Shown in pieces: positions 17,399-26,567 of a stretch of 64,000 nucleotides of DNA (position 1 is the first letter of the stretch; each line of letters opens with the position of its first letter). The DNA lies in contig NZ_PVTH01000001.1 of assembly GCF_003002875.1 (NCBI RefSeq), positions 673,507-737,506 on the forward strand, read 5' to 3'. The notes under the pieces were generated by a model that had not been told where the DNA came from, ran no database searches, and saw nothing but the letters and a program-made list of their open reading frames with translations. Position numbers and translations under genes: made by a program. The stretch comes from Arcticibacter pallidicorallinus (GTDB lineage: Bacteria; Bacteroidota; Bacteroidia; Sphingobacteriales; Sphingobacteriaceae).

Positions 17399-20170
17399 AT
17401 GCAATTAAAAGTCTATGAAAGTCTCACCCTAAAGGTGGGACTTTGCCTCATGTTGATGCTGACCTCGCTGGCTGGCCGCGCCGCCGGAATTCAGCTTCAG
17501 AATCTCCGCTGTGAAATGCTGACAGATCCTCTGGGGATAGACGTGCTTAACCCACGGCTAAGCTGGGAGATCACATCTCCGGCAAGGGGACTAAAGCAAA
17601 GTGCTTACCGGATTCTGGTAGCTTCACAGGCGGATAAGCTGGAAGAGGGAAAGGCTGACCTTTGGGATTCAGGCAAGAAGAACTCGGACGAATCGCAGCA
17701 TGTCGTGTACAGCGGTAAGCAACTAAAAAGTAAGGATAAGGCTTACTGGAAGGTTATCGTTTGGACGAATGACGGCAGTACTTCCTCGAGCGGAATATCG
17801 AGATGGTCTATGGGCCTATTGAATCCGGTAGACTGGAGAGGTCGCTGGATTGGGTTGGACCGTGCTTTTAAGTGGGACGATGAAGGCCAGTGGTCTCGTC
17901 TTTCAGCCCGTTACTTCCGGAAGGAGTTTGATGCCAAAAAGACGATTAAGTCGGCCTCTGTTTACATTATGGGAATGGGGATGTATGAGTTGTATATCAA
18001 CGGCGCCGCTATTGGCAACCAGGTATTGGCACCCGTTCCGACAGACTACACAAAAGGTGTAAAATACAACGTTTTTGATGTTACAGATTGCCTGAAAAGT
18101 GGGCTGAACACGATAGGTACCGTATTAGGTAACGGTCGTTTTTACACCATGAGGCAGAGTTATAAGCCCTATAAGATTAAGACCTTCGGATACCCGAAAA
18201 TGCTTCTTAATCTGGAGCTGACCTACACTGATGGAACTACCGAAACGATCACCACTGACGATACCTGGAAGGTGACGGCTGATGGTCCGATTCGCTCCAA
18301 TAACGAGTACGACGGCGAAGAGTATGACGCGACTAAGGAGATGCCGGGTTGGAACAGAACAGGTTTTGACGACACAAAATGGCTCAAAGCGGAATACGTT
18401 CAGGAGCCGGGCGGGATGTACGAGGCGCAGATGACCCCGAATATGCGGATTATGTCGACTCTGAAACCGGTAAGCATCAAATATCTGAAGCCAGGTGTTT
18501 ATATCATGGACATGGGACAGAACATGGCTGGATGGATAAAAATGCGCGTGAAAGGTAAAAGAGGAACTGCTGTTTCGCTTCGCTTTGCGGAAACTTTGCA
18601 GAAAGATGGTGAGCTTTTCCTGGAGAACATGAGAGATGCGAAGGTGAATGACCTTTACATCCTCAAAGGCGAAGGTGTAGAGACCTGGCAACCTTCTTTC
18701 GTTTATCATGGCTTTCGTTACGTAGAAATAAAGGGATACCCGGGTACTCCGAAAGTGGAAGATTTTGAAGGTGAAGTGATCTATGATGAGATGAAGACGG
18801 TGGGGAGCTTTGAGACTTCGGATCGTACCATCAATCAGGTATATAACAACGCCTATTGGGGTATTTTAGGTAACTACAAGGGCATGCCTGTAGATTGCCC
18901 GCAGAGAAACGAGAGACAGCCCTGGTTGGGTGACAGAAAAACGGGCGCCTATGGCGAAAGTTTTATATTTAATAACGGCCGTTTGTATGCGAAGTGGTTG
19001 GACGATATTCAGCAGGCGCAAAAGGCGGATGGCAGTATCCCGGATGTAGCTCCGGCCTTCTGGAGGTACTATGGAGATAATACGACCTGGCCTGGGACGT
19101 ACATTGCGGTCGCGGATATGCTGCTTCATCAGTATGGTGACGTCCGGTCTGTGGAACGTCACTATGAGTCCATGAAAAAGTGGATCGTTTACATGAGCGA
19201 AAGGTACATGGAGAAGGATCTGATGACTAAGGATAAGTATGGCGACTGGTGCGTTCCTCCTGAGTCAAAGGAAATGATTCATTCAAGAGATCCTAAGAGG
19301 CAAACGGATGGCGTTTTGATTGCAACCGCAACTTTCTATGATCTGCTGAGAAAGATGGAGAATTTTGCCTCAATCGTGAACCAAGCTGAAGACGCAAGCC
19401 GATACAAAGTGCTTGCAGAGAGACTTAAGGTGGCTTTCAATGATAAGTTCCTTGATAAGACCACTTTCCAGTATGGAAACAATACGGTTACCGCTAACCT
19501 TCTGCCGTTGTATTATGATATGGTTCCTGCAGATGTGAAAGCGAAGGTTTTCAACAATATCGAGGAGAAGATCCTTGTAGAAAACAAGGGACACATCAGC
19601 ACTGGAGTTATAGGAACGCAAATGCTGATGAGAGGACTGACCGAGAACGGAAGATCTGATATTGCTTTTAAGATAGCGACTAACCGTGATTACCCGAGCT
19701 GGGGTTACATGGTAGAGAATGGTGCTACAACGATCTGGGAGCTATGGAATGGCAATACCGCGAGTCCGAAAATGAACTCACAGAACCACGTGATGTTGCT
19801 GGGAGACCTCGTCGTTTGGTATTATGAGAATCTTGCAGGGATAAAGTCGGCCGACAGATCGGCCTTTAAGCAGATGGTAATGAAGCCTACCTTGCCTGAA
19901 GGATTAAACTATGTTAAGAGCTCCTATTATTCTGCATACGGCAGGGTCGTTAGCAACTGGACCAGAAACGCGAAGTCTTTCAACTGGGACGTTGAGGTTC
20001 CCGTAAATACGACTGCCGTTATCTCTATTCCTGCGAAATCAGGAAAGGATGTGAAGGAGTCAGGAAAATCAGCTTCGGGCTCTAAGGGAGTGAAATTTAT
20101 TAAAATGGAAGATGGTCGTGCTGTTTTCGAAATAGGATCAGGACAGTACAAGTTTACAAGCAACTTATAA
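17399..20170 (+). CDS. GH78 alpha-L-rhamnosidase (first of three)
   Basis: Inverting exo-enzyme that removes terminal alpha-L-rhamnose in the periplasm or at the cell surface. The 923-residue protein has a signal peptide (end near AGRAA), a fibronectin-like domain (LRCEMLTDPLGIDVLNPRLSWE), two beta-sandwiches (about 135-420), the (alpha/alpha)6 catalytic barrel (about 470-820) and a C-terminal beta-domain. The classic signature DCPQRNERQPWLGDR holds the general acid Glu505, and TIWELWNG holds the general base Glu781. It starts 1 base after the GH2 stop and ends 2 bases before the next gene, so it is part of one operon. The presence of three GH78 genes with different active-site loops suggests different linkages. 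Confidence 0.93.
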   Translation: MQLKVYESLTLKVGLCLMLMLTSLAGRAAGIQLQNLRCEMLTDPLGIDVLNPRLSWEITSPARGLKQSAYRILVASQADKLEEGKADLWDSGKKNSDESQHVVYSGKQLKSKDKAYWKVIVWTNDGSTSSSGISRWSMGLLNPVDWRGRWIGLDRAFKWDDEGQWSRLSARYFRKEFDAKKTIKSASVYIMGMGMYELYINGAAIGNQVLAPVPTDYTKGVKYNVFDVTDCLKSGLNTIGTVLGNGRFYTMRQSYKPYKIKTFGYPKMLLNLELTYTDGTTETITTDDTWKVTADGPIRSNNEYDGEEYDATKEMPGWNRTGFDDTKWLKAEYVQEPGGMYEAQMTPNMRIMSTLKPVSIKYLKPGVYIMDMGQNMAGWIKMRVKGKRGTAVSLRFAETLQKDGELFLENMRDAKVNDLYILKGEGVETWQPSFVYHGFRYVEIKGYPGTPKVEDFEGEVIYDEMKTVGSFETSDRTINQVYNNAYWGILGNYKGMPVDCPQRNERQPWLGDRKTGAYGESFIFNNGRLYAKWLDDIQQAQKADGSIPDVAPAFWRYYGDNTTWPGTYIAVADMLLHQYGDVRSVERHYESMKKWIVYMSERYMEKDLMTKDKYGDWCVPPESKEMIHSRDPKRQTDGVLIATATFYDLLRKMENFASIVNQAEDASRYKVLAERLKVAFNDKFLDKTTFQYGNNTVTANLLPLYYDMVPADVKAKVFNNIEEKILVENKGHISTGVIGTQMLMRGLTENGRSDIAFKIATNRDYPSWGYMVENGATTIWELWNGNTASPKMNSQNHVMLLGDLVVWYYENLAGIKSADRSAFKQMVMKPTLPEGLNYVKSSYYSAYGRVVSNWTRNAKSFNWDVEVPVNTTAVISIPAKSGKDVKESGKSASGSKGVKFIKMEDGRAVFEIGSGQYKFTSNL

Positions 20171-20172
20171 AA

Positions 20173-21315
20173 ATGAAGATTAAAAGAATAGGCACACTGG
20201 TATTTTTTCTATGTTCAGTATTGGTATTATCAGCCGATGCGCAAAGCCAGAAGTGGAGAAATGGAATTGTTAAGGATGAATTTATATATGAGAAAGCACC
20301 CTTTCCATCATGTCATTCGGCTACTATCGTAGAGACTCCGAAGGGATTGGTTTATGCTTTTTTTGGGGGTACTAAAGAACGTCATCCGGATGTTGAGATT
20401 TATGTATCAAGGCAAGTAGCCGGTAAATGGACTGCTCCAGCATCTGCTGCACACGGTATTCAGCCTGACGGTAAGCGCCTTCCTACATGGAATCCTGTAT
20501 TATATCAGGTTGAAGGCGGTGACCTTTTGTTATTCTATAAAGTTGGTCCTAAACCATCGGAGTGGTGGGGGATGTTAAAAACGTCGAAGGACGGTGGTGC
20601 GACCTGGTCTGAAGCTCAGAAATTGCCTGAGGGATATTTAGGTCCGATTAAGAACAAACCTATCCTTTTAAGTAACGGAAATCTTTTCAGCCCTACGAGC
20701 ACAGAAGGTAACGGCTGGAAGATACATTTTGAGGTGACACCTGACTTTGGTAAGACCTGGCGCAAAATCGGCCCTCTCGATTCCGGAAAAGACACGCTTG
20801 ATGCGATTCAGCCAAGTATTTTAGATCATGGGAATGGAAAGTTACAGATTCTGGCACGAAGCAGAAACAGGGCACTGGTTGAAGCATGGTCTAACGACAA
20901 CGGTGAAACATGGTCTCCACTGGCTAAAACAAGCTTGCCTAATAACAACTCCGGCACGGATGCTGTAACAACGAAAGAAGGAATGCATGTATTGGTGTAT
21001 AACCATGTTCTGCCTCCGGGAAAGCTTGCTAAAGGGGCCAGAACACCTCTGAATGTGGCAGTATCTAAAGACGGAAAAAAATGGAAAGCTGCCCTGATTC
21101 TGGAGGATTCTCCAATCAGTCAGTATTCCTATCCTGCTGTGATCCAAACTTCTGATGGGTTGCTTCATTTTGCCTATACATGGAGAAGAGAGAAGATGAA
21201 GCACGTGGTGGTAGATCCGGCTAAGCTGAAAACTAAGAAGATTAAAAAAGGCAAATGGCCTGCACTGAAGGGTTATGTTGCCCCAGTAGGAGCTGAGGCT
21301 CACGAAGATTTGTAG
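20173..21315 (+). CDS. Exported sialidase-fold (BNR/Asp-box) protein
   Basis: A 380-residue secreted six-bladed propeller with three clear Asp boxes (TSKDGGATWSE, TPDFGKTWRK, SNDNGETWSP). The signal peptide ends near SADAQ. Near the N-terminus, FPSCHSATIVETPKGLVYAFFGGTKE is the typical start of the BNR_2 group. I do not see a confident arginine triad as in true sialidases, and there is no N-acylneuraminate catabolic gene nearby. Sialidase-fold enzymes in plant-glycan loci act on other sugars, so the usual annotation exo-alpha-sialidase would be misleading. One attractive role would be release of a keto-deoxy acid (Kdo or Dha) of RG-II, which resembles sialic acid; that is speculation. It lies 2 bases after GH78 and 6 bases before the esterase. 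Confidence 0.75.
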   Translation: MKIKRIGTLVFFLCSVLVLSADAQSQKWRNGIVKDEFIYEKAPFPSCHSATIVETPKGLVYAFFGGTKERHPDVEIYVSRQVAGKWTAPASAAHGIQPDGKRLPTWNPVLYQVEGGDLLLFYKVGPKPSEWWGMLKTSKDGGATWSEAQKLPEGYLGPIKNKPILLSNGNLFSPTSTEGNGWKIHFEVTPDFGKTWRKIGPLDSGKDTLDAIQPSILDHGNGKLQILARSRNRALVEAWSNDNGETWSPLAKTSLPNNNSGTDAVTTKEGMHVLVYNHVLPPGKLAKGARTPLNVAVSKDGKKWKAALILEDSPISQYSYPAVIQTSDGLLHFAYTWRREKMKHVVVDPAKLKTKKIKKGKWPALKGYVAPVGAEAHEDL

Positions 21316-21321
21316 AAGCAT

Positions 21322-22716
21322 ATGTCGGGCATCAAAACTTATATTTTATCGTTGTTACTGATTTGCCTGGGAGCTGCGGGTAAAGCGCAGAATACAGATG
21401 ATCAGTACCGCAAGCCTCTGCAGATCGTGTTAGACGATATTCAGAAGCGTTTCAATGTTACTATCAAGGCAGATCAGTCGCTTGTAAAAGACAAGTGGGT
21501 GACCTATGCTGACTGGCGGATTCGCACAGATGTTGACGTAACTCTTAACAATGTATTGTCGCCCCTGGATTTGAAGGTCAATAAAGAGGGTCCGGGCAAG
21601 TACAAGCTGAAAAACTTCGAATATCACAAGTGGGAAGTGGATGATGGATGGAAGCGTCTGGACAAGATAGCTTCTTCCTATCATGATGTAGCGACCTGGG
21701 CACGGCGTAAAGTTCTGTTGAAGCAGGAATTGTATGCGGCGCTTGGCTTGGCGAACTTACCAGCAAGGCCTTTATCGAAACCTGTTGTTACACCTAAGCG
21801 GGTAATGAATGGCTATACGATACAGAATATAGCGATTGAGATCTTACCTGGTGTATTTGTGAACGGCTCGCTGTACAGCCCTGCAAAGTTTAAAGGTAAA
21901 ATTCCCTTAGTGTTGAGTCCCGACGGCCACTGGGGCGGACATCGCTTCCGGAAAGACGCTCAGCTTCGCTGCGCAGCGATTGCTAAAATGGGAGCCATGG
22001 CGTTCAGTTATGATCTCTTTGCCTGGGGCGAGTCTCGCCTGCAGTTCGCGAGTGAAGATCACCGCAGGAGTCTTGCGGTTACGGTTCAGGCGTTAGGCGG
22101 AATACGCATTCTCGATTATTTGCTGAGTCTGAATGGCGTTGATAAAAAACGTGTAGGTATTAGCGGAGGTTCGGGCGGAGGCAGTCATACTACGCTGATG
22201 ACAGCATTGGACGACAGAATTACGCTCGCAGCTCCCGTAGTGTCGCTATCTTCGTATCATTTTGGAGGCTGTCCGTGTGAGAGCGGGATGCCCATTCACC
22301 AAAGCGCAGGTGGAACAAACAACGTGGAAATAGCCGCTATGGCGGCGCCGAGGCCACAGCTTGTTGTGTCGGACGGAAAAGATTGGACGGACAGGATGCC
22401 AGAGCATGATTTCCCGTACCTGCAGAAGATTTATGGGTACTATGGCAAAGCAGAAAATGTGGAAAATGTGCACCTTCCGGACGAAGGACATGATTTCGGA
22501 ATCTCAAAAAGGAAAGCACTATATGCCTTTCTGGCTAAGCACTTCGATTTGAATCTAAAAGCTGTTCAGATCGTTGATGGGCTGGAAAGCGGTATAACCA
22601 TAGAGCCGGAACAGGCGCTTTATGTTTTTGGTGATAACGGAGAAAAACTGCCGGCACATGCGGTAAAGGGTTTTGAAAACCTGGAGAGGGTGTTTAACGC
22701 GGAGACAAAAAGATAG
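21322..22716 (+). CDS. Exported alpha/beta-hydrolase esterase with N-terminal STN-like domain
   Basis: A 464-residue secreted protein with two parts. After the signal peptide (end near GKAQN), residues about 32-95 look like a secretin/TonB N-terminal (STN) domain: PLQIVLDDIQKRF, then VNVLSPLDLKV-like strands ending in GKYKL. The rest is an alpha/beta-hydrolase of the acetyl-xylan-esterase/dienelactone-hydrolase type, with nucleophile Ser281 in GISGGSGGG, the HWGGHR oxyanion-side loop, a candidate acid in SDGKDW and the catalytic His390 in DEGHDFG. Role: removal of an ester group (acetyl or methyl) from the glycan. STN domains normally sit at the front of secretins and TonB-dependent receptors, so this fusion is unusual. 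It follows the sialidase-fold gene by 6 bases. Confidence 0.75.
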   Translation: MSGIKTYILSLLLICLGAAGKAQNTDDQYRKPLQIVLDDIQKRFNVTIKADQSLVKDKWVTYADWRIRTDVDVTLNNVLSPLDLKVNKEGPGKYKLKNFEYHKWEVDDGWKRLDKIASSYHDVATWARRKVLLKQELYAALGLANLPARPLSKPVVTPKRVMNGYTIQNIAIEILPGVFVNGSLYSPAKFKGKIPLVLSPDGHWGGHRFRKDAQLRCAAIAKMGAMAFSYDLFAWGESRLQFASEDHRRSLAVTVQALGGIRILDYLLSLNGVDKKRVGISGGSGGGSHTTLMTALDDRITLAAPVVSLSSYHFGGCPCESGMPIHQSAGGTNNVEIAAMAAPRPQLVVSDGKDWTDRMPEHDFPYLQKIYGYYGKAENVENVHLPDEGHDFGISKRKALYAFLAKHFDLNLKAVQIVDGLESGITIEPEQALYVFGDNGEKLPAHAVKGFENLERVFNAETKR

Positions 22717-22738
22717 TTGGTCATTGGAGTGAATTAAA

Positions 22739-23668
22739 ATGGAAAACAAAGTAGAGAAGATAGAACGGAGAAAGTTTTTGGCACAGGCCGGTCTAGCGCT
22801 TGCAGGAACTCTTTTATTGCCCAGGATGCTAAGGGCGGAAACCGGTATGGCTGAACTTTTTGCGGCGGGCCCTTCTCGCTATAAGGTAGCTGTTGTAGAT
22901 CTTATGATCCTCAAGAGACAAAAGCTGAGCGCTATAGCGCTCGCTAAGGAGATCGGAGCTGATGGTCTTGAGATCGATATGGGAGGGCTTGGAAAGCGGG
23001 AAACGTTTGATAATAAATTGGCTGATCCCACCATGCGTAATGAGTTCCTTACACAGGCTAAAGCCATGAATATCGAGATATGCTCGCTGGCGATGACGGG
23101 TTTCTACGCCCAGTCGCTCGCTACCAGGCCGACTTACAAGCGGATGATCCAGGATTGTATCGACACGATGGTCGCCATGAAAGTTAAGGTTGGGTTTTTA
23201 CCACTTGGCGTGCAAGGTGATCTGGTTAAGAATCCCGAATTGCGTCCGGCTATTGTAGAGCGCTTGAAGGTTGCCGGTAAAATGGCAAAGAAGGCGGGAG
23301 TTGTAATCGGTATTGAAACTGCACTTGATGCAAAGCAGGAACTTAAGCTATTAAAAGATATCGGTTCAAAGAATGTGAAATCCTATTTCAACTTTTCGAA
23401 TGCTCTCAAGAATAACCGTGATCTAAGCACTGAACTCAGGATTCTGGGGAAGAAGAATATCTGCCAGATTCACTGTACAGATGACGACGGTGTATGGCTG
23501 GAGAACAATCCCAGGATAGATATGAAGCAGGTCAAGGCTACCCTTGATGATATGGGATGGAGTGGCTGGCTTGTTGTCGAGCGTTCAAGGGATGCCAGCG
23601 ACGCCAGGAACGTCAAACGGAACTTCTCTGCTAATACTGCTTATGTGAAGTCGGTGTTCCAGAATTAG
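22739..23668 (+). CDS. Exported sugar phosphate isomerase/epimerase-like TIM barrel
   Basis: A 309-residue member of the xylose-isomerase-like (AP-endonuclease 2) barrel family. Its N-terminus ERRKFLAQAGLALAGTLLL is a Tat-type or Sec-type export signal, so it acts outside the cytoplasm, possibly with a metal loaded before export. Expected metal-ligand positions appear at strand ends: GLEIDMGG, VVIGIETA, QIHCTDDDGVW and WLVVERSRD. Its substrate would be a free sugar or sugar acid released by the surrounding hydrolases, not a sugar phosphate. It closes the first enzyme block; 113 bases follow before the next gene, with promoter-like and palindromic sequence. Confidence 0.75.
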   Translation: MENKVEKIERRKFLAQAGLALAGTLLLPRMLRAETGMAELFAAGPSRYKVAVVDLMILKRQKLSAIALAKEIGADGLEIDMGGLGKRETFDNKLADPTMRNEFLTQAKAMNIEICSLAMTGFYAQSLATRPTYKRMIQDCIDTMVAMKVKVGFLPLGVQGDLVKNPELRPAIVERLKVAGKMAKKAGVVIGIETALDAKQELKLLKDIGSKNVKSYFNFSNALKNNRDLSTELRILGKKNICQIHCTDDDGVWLENNPRIDMKQVKATLDDMGWSGWLVVERSRDASDARNVKRNFSANTAYVKSVFQN

Positions 23669-23745
23669 TCTGTAATATAATTGTTGAAGATAACATCATA
23701 CAATATATAGCCAACTTCTTATAACAATAACCTGCACGCTTAGAG

Positions 23746-23753
23746 TATTTTTG
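23746..23753 (+). promoter_or_regulatory. Candidate -7 element for the second enzyme block
   Basis: TATTTTTG fits TAnnTTTG and lies 28 bases before the ATG at 23782. An imperfect palindrome follows at once (AGTATT at 23744-23749 with AATACT at 23766-23771, and inner TTCTG-AC-CAGAA at 23756-23767), placed where an operator would overlap the transcription start. No good -33 TTTG is visible. Confidence 0.35.
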
Positions 23754-23781
23754 TGTTCTGACCAGAATACTTAGATAAATT

Positions 23782-26553
23782 ATGCACAAACTAGCAGTTG
23801 TTATTTGCCTGTTCTTTTTTTCAGCGCAGGTTATTGGAAAGGGTCTGGAAGCGGGTAATCTTCGTACTGAATACAAAACAAATCCTCGGGGTTTGGACAT
23901 GAAGGCCCCGCGCTTTAGCTGGGAGCTTGTCTCTTCAGGAAGGAACGTCTTTCAAACTGCTTATCATATTTTAGTATCTGATAGTAAGTTGGCTCTTGAG
24001 AAAAATATCGGCAATATCTGGGACAGCAAACTCGTCAACTCCAGCGCCTCCATCCAGGTTGCCTATAACGGAAAACCGCTTGTTTCTGTACAAAGTTATT
24101 ATTGGAAGGTTAGAATAGCCGATAATAAAGGCAATACCTCAGCCTGGAGTGAGCCTGCCATGTGGCAAATGGGATTACTTAATGCTGCTGACTGGATGAA
24201 CGCCAAGTGGATAGCATACGATAAGATTCCCGACTCTCTTGCAAATCCGCTGGTGTCTGATGCCAAGAAAGACAAGACGAATGATAACAATATATTACCT
24301 TTATTAAGAAAGGATTTCCGTGTAAGGAAGCAGGTAAAAAAAGCAACTGCATTTATCTCCGGATTGGGTCATTTTGAACTAAGTCTGAACGGAAAGAAAG
24401 TTGGAGAGAACTTCCTTGATCCGGGCTGGACCAAATACGACAAGCAGGCGCTCTACGTCACCTTCGACCTAACCGAACAGCTAAAAAAAGGCGATAATGC
24501 AGTAGGGGTGATGCTAGGAAACGGTTTTTATTATGTTCCACCGGTTAGGAAGCGATTCAGGAAGCTGAAGTCAGCTTTTGGGTATCCTAAAATGATCTGT
24601 CGTATCGCCATCGAATATGCAGACGGTACGACTGAAAACGTGGTCAGCGACGCTACCTGGAAGGCAGCAAAGAGTCCTGTTGTTTTCACCAGTATCTATG
24701 GAGGCGAAGACTATGATGCCACCCTTGAGCAAAAAGGATGGGACTCGCCTGGTTTTAAAGCTAAATCATGGAAGCAAGTTGTCATTGTAGATGGCCCTCC
24801 GGTACTTGATCCGCAGATGGCTGAGCCAGTGAAGATCATGGAACGGTTCTCGCCTGTAAAAATAAGCAGTCCCGAGCCGGGCAAATGGGTTTATGACATG
24901 GGGCAAAACGCTTCTGCTGTCCCATATATCCAGGTAAGGGGTAAAAAAGGAGATACCCTGCGTATTTCGCCCGGGGAATTGTTAAAGCCTGATGGAACGG
25001 TTAATCAAAAAGCAACCGGTAGTCCGCATTACTACGAATATATTTTAAAAGGCGAAGGTTTAGAAACCTGGCATCCCCGCTTTACCTATTATGGCTTCCG
25101 TTACCTGGAAGTTAGTGGAGCAGTACCATCCGGTAAATCAAATGACTCAGGTAAGCCTAGTTTAGAAACCCTGCAAAGTCTTCATATTCGCAACTCCGCC
25201 CCAACGGTAGGAGCTTTCTCCTCATCTTCTGACCTGTTTAACAAGACCCATGCACTGATCGACTGGGCTATGAAGAGTAATATGATGAGCGTTTTAACAG
25301 ACTGTCCGCATCGTGAAAAGCTCGGCTGGCTGGAGCAGGTTCATTTAATGGGGAGTTCGGTTATGTACAATTACGAGGTGCCTAACCTATACAAAAAAAC
25401 GGCAGAAGATATTCGCTATTCGCAGACCGCCGACGGCTTGGTTCCTGAAATTGCACCTGAGTACGTAACCTTCTCATGGGGAGGGACGATGTTCAGAGAC
25501 TCACCCGAATGGGGAAGTACGAGTATAATTGCACCTTGGTATGCCTATCACTGGTATGGTGACGAGCGTATTCTGGAAGATAATTATGATGTGATGAAGC
25601 GTTACATCAGCTATCTCAAAAGTCAGGCTAAGGGTCATATACTTTCTCAGGGGCTGGGCGACTGGTTTGACCTGGGTCCGAACAGGCCAGGCGTATCGCA
25701 GCTTACGCCAATGGGCGTTACCGGTACGGCGATATATTATTACGATCTGGGGATCATGAGTAAAATAGCACGCAAGATCGGAAAGTCTCAGGATGCTGCT
25801 GAATATGATGTATTGGCGGCATCGGTCAAAAAGGCTTTCAACGAGAAATTCTTCGATAAAAAAACGAAGCAATATGCCACAGCCAGCCAAACTGCAAACG
25901 CTATGGCTATCTATATGAATTTGGTGGATCCTCAAGATAAAGACGCTGTTCTGGCCAACCTCATCAAAGACATTAGGAACCGGAATAACGGTCTTACAGC
26001 TGGTGATATTGGGTACAGATATGTGCTCCGCGTACTGGAAGAAGCAGGCCGTTCAGACGTGATCTATGATATGAACAGCCGCTCAGACGTACCGGGTTAC
26101 GGCTATCAGCTGGCTAAGGGTGCAACAGCTCTGACCGAGTCCTGGCAGGCCCTGGAAAATGTATCGAATAACCACTTCATGCTCGGCCATTTGATGGAAT
26201 GGTTATATAGCGGTTTAGCAGGCATCCGCTCTTCTGAAGGAAGCATTGCTTATAAAGATATCGTGGTTCATCCTGAGCCGGTAGGTGATCTTACGAGCGC
26301 AAAAGGAGAGTTTGCTTCTCCATACGGTAAGATCGAAAGCTGTTGGGTAAAGAAAGACGGCACTTTTGAATTGAGCGTTCGTATCCCATCAAATACTTCT
26401 GCCACTATTTATTTGCCTGCATTATCAGGTAGTATTATAAAGGAAAACGGCAGGGATATTAAGGATAGTTCCGAGTTTGGTGTTAAAAAAATAGAAAAGA
26501 ACAGAGTTGCGATTAGAGTGGGCTCAGGTTCATATTTGTTCAGTGTTCAATAA
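23782..26553 (+). CDS. GH78 alpha-L-rhamnosidase (second of three)
   Basis: A 923-residue exported rhamnosidase (signal peptide end near VIGKG). The domain order is as in the first GH78: a fibronectin-like domain (LRTEYKTNPRGLDMKAPRFSWEL), two beta-sandwiches with YDMGQNASA, a catalytic (alpha/alpha)6 barrel and a C-terminal sandwich. The signature is DCPHREKLGWLEQ with general acid Glu512; the general base is Glu786 in ALTESWQALEN. The signature differs from that of the first GH78 (Leu-Gly after the acid instead of Gln-Pro, LEQ instead of LGD), so the two are not recent duplicates. It opens the second enzyme block, after a 113-base gap with its own promoter candidate. Confidence 0.93.
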   Translation: MHKLAVVICLFFFSAQVIGKGLEAGNLRTEYKTNPRGLDMKAPRFSWELVSSGRNVFQTAYHILVSDSKLALEKNIGNIWDSKLVNSSASIQVAYNGKPLVSVQSYYWKVRIADNKGNTSAWSEPAMWQMGLLNAADWMNAKWIAYDKIPDSLANPLVSDAKKDKTNDNNILPLLRKDFRVRKQVKKATAFISGLGHFELSLNGKKVGENFLDPGWTKYDKQALYVTFDLTEQLKKGDNAVGVMLGNGFYYVPPVRKRFRKLKSAFGYPKMICRIAIEYADGTTENVVSDATWKAAKSPVVFTSIYGGEDYDATLEQKGWDSPGFKAKSWKQVVIVDGPPVLDPQMAEPVKIMERFSPVKISSPEPGKWVYDMGQNASAVPYIQVRGKKGDTLRISPGELLKPDGTVNQKATGSPHYYEYILKGEGLETWHPRFTYYGFRYLEVSGAVPSGKSNDSGKPSLETLQSLHIRNSAPTVGAFSSSSDLFNKTHALIDWAMKSNMMSVLTDCPHREKLGWLEQVHLMGSSVMYNYEVPNLYKKTAEDIRYSQTADGLVPEIAPEYVTFSWGGTMFRDSPEWGSTSIIAPWYAYHWYGDERILEDNYDVMKRYISYLKSQAKGHILSQGLGDWFDLGPNRPGVSQLTPMGVTGTAIYYYDLGIMSKIARKIGKSQDAAEYDVLAASVKKAFNEKFFDKKTKQYATASQTANAMAIYMNLVDPQDKDAVLANLIKDIRNRNNGLTAGDIGYRYVLRVLEEAGRSDVIYDMNSRSDVPGYGYQLAKGATALTESWQALENVSNNHFMLGHLMEWLYSGLAGIRSSEGSIAYKDIVVHPEPVGDLTSAKGEFASPYGKIESCWVKKDGTFELSVRIPSNTSATIYLPALSGSIIKENGRDIKDSSEFGVKKIEKNRVAIRVGSGSYLFSVQ

Positions 26554-26567
26554 TTTAAATAATATTC

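Noticed and set aside
18125..18709. 194-residue minus-strand frame inside the first GH78
   Set aside because: Composition rich in His, Arg and Ser, typical of an antisense reading; the GH78 frame has catalytic motifs on both sides of it.
20173..21315. Annotation as a true sialidase
   Set aside because: Asp boxes alone define the fold, not the activity; no sialic acid genes nearby and no clear arginine triad.
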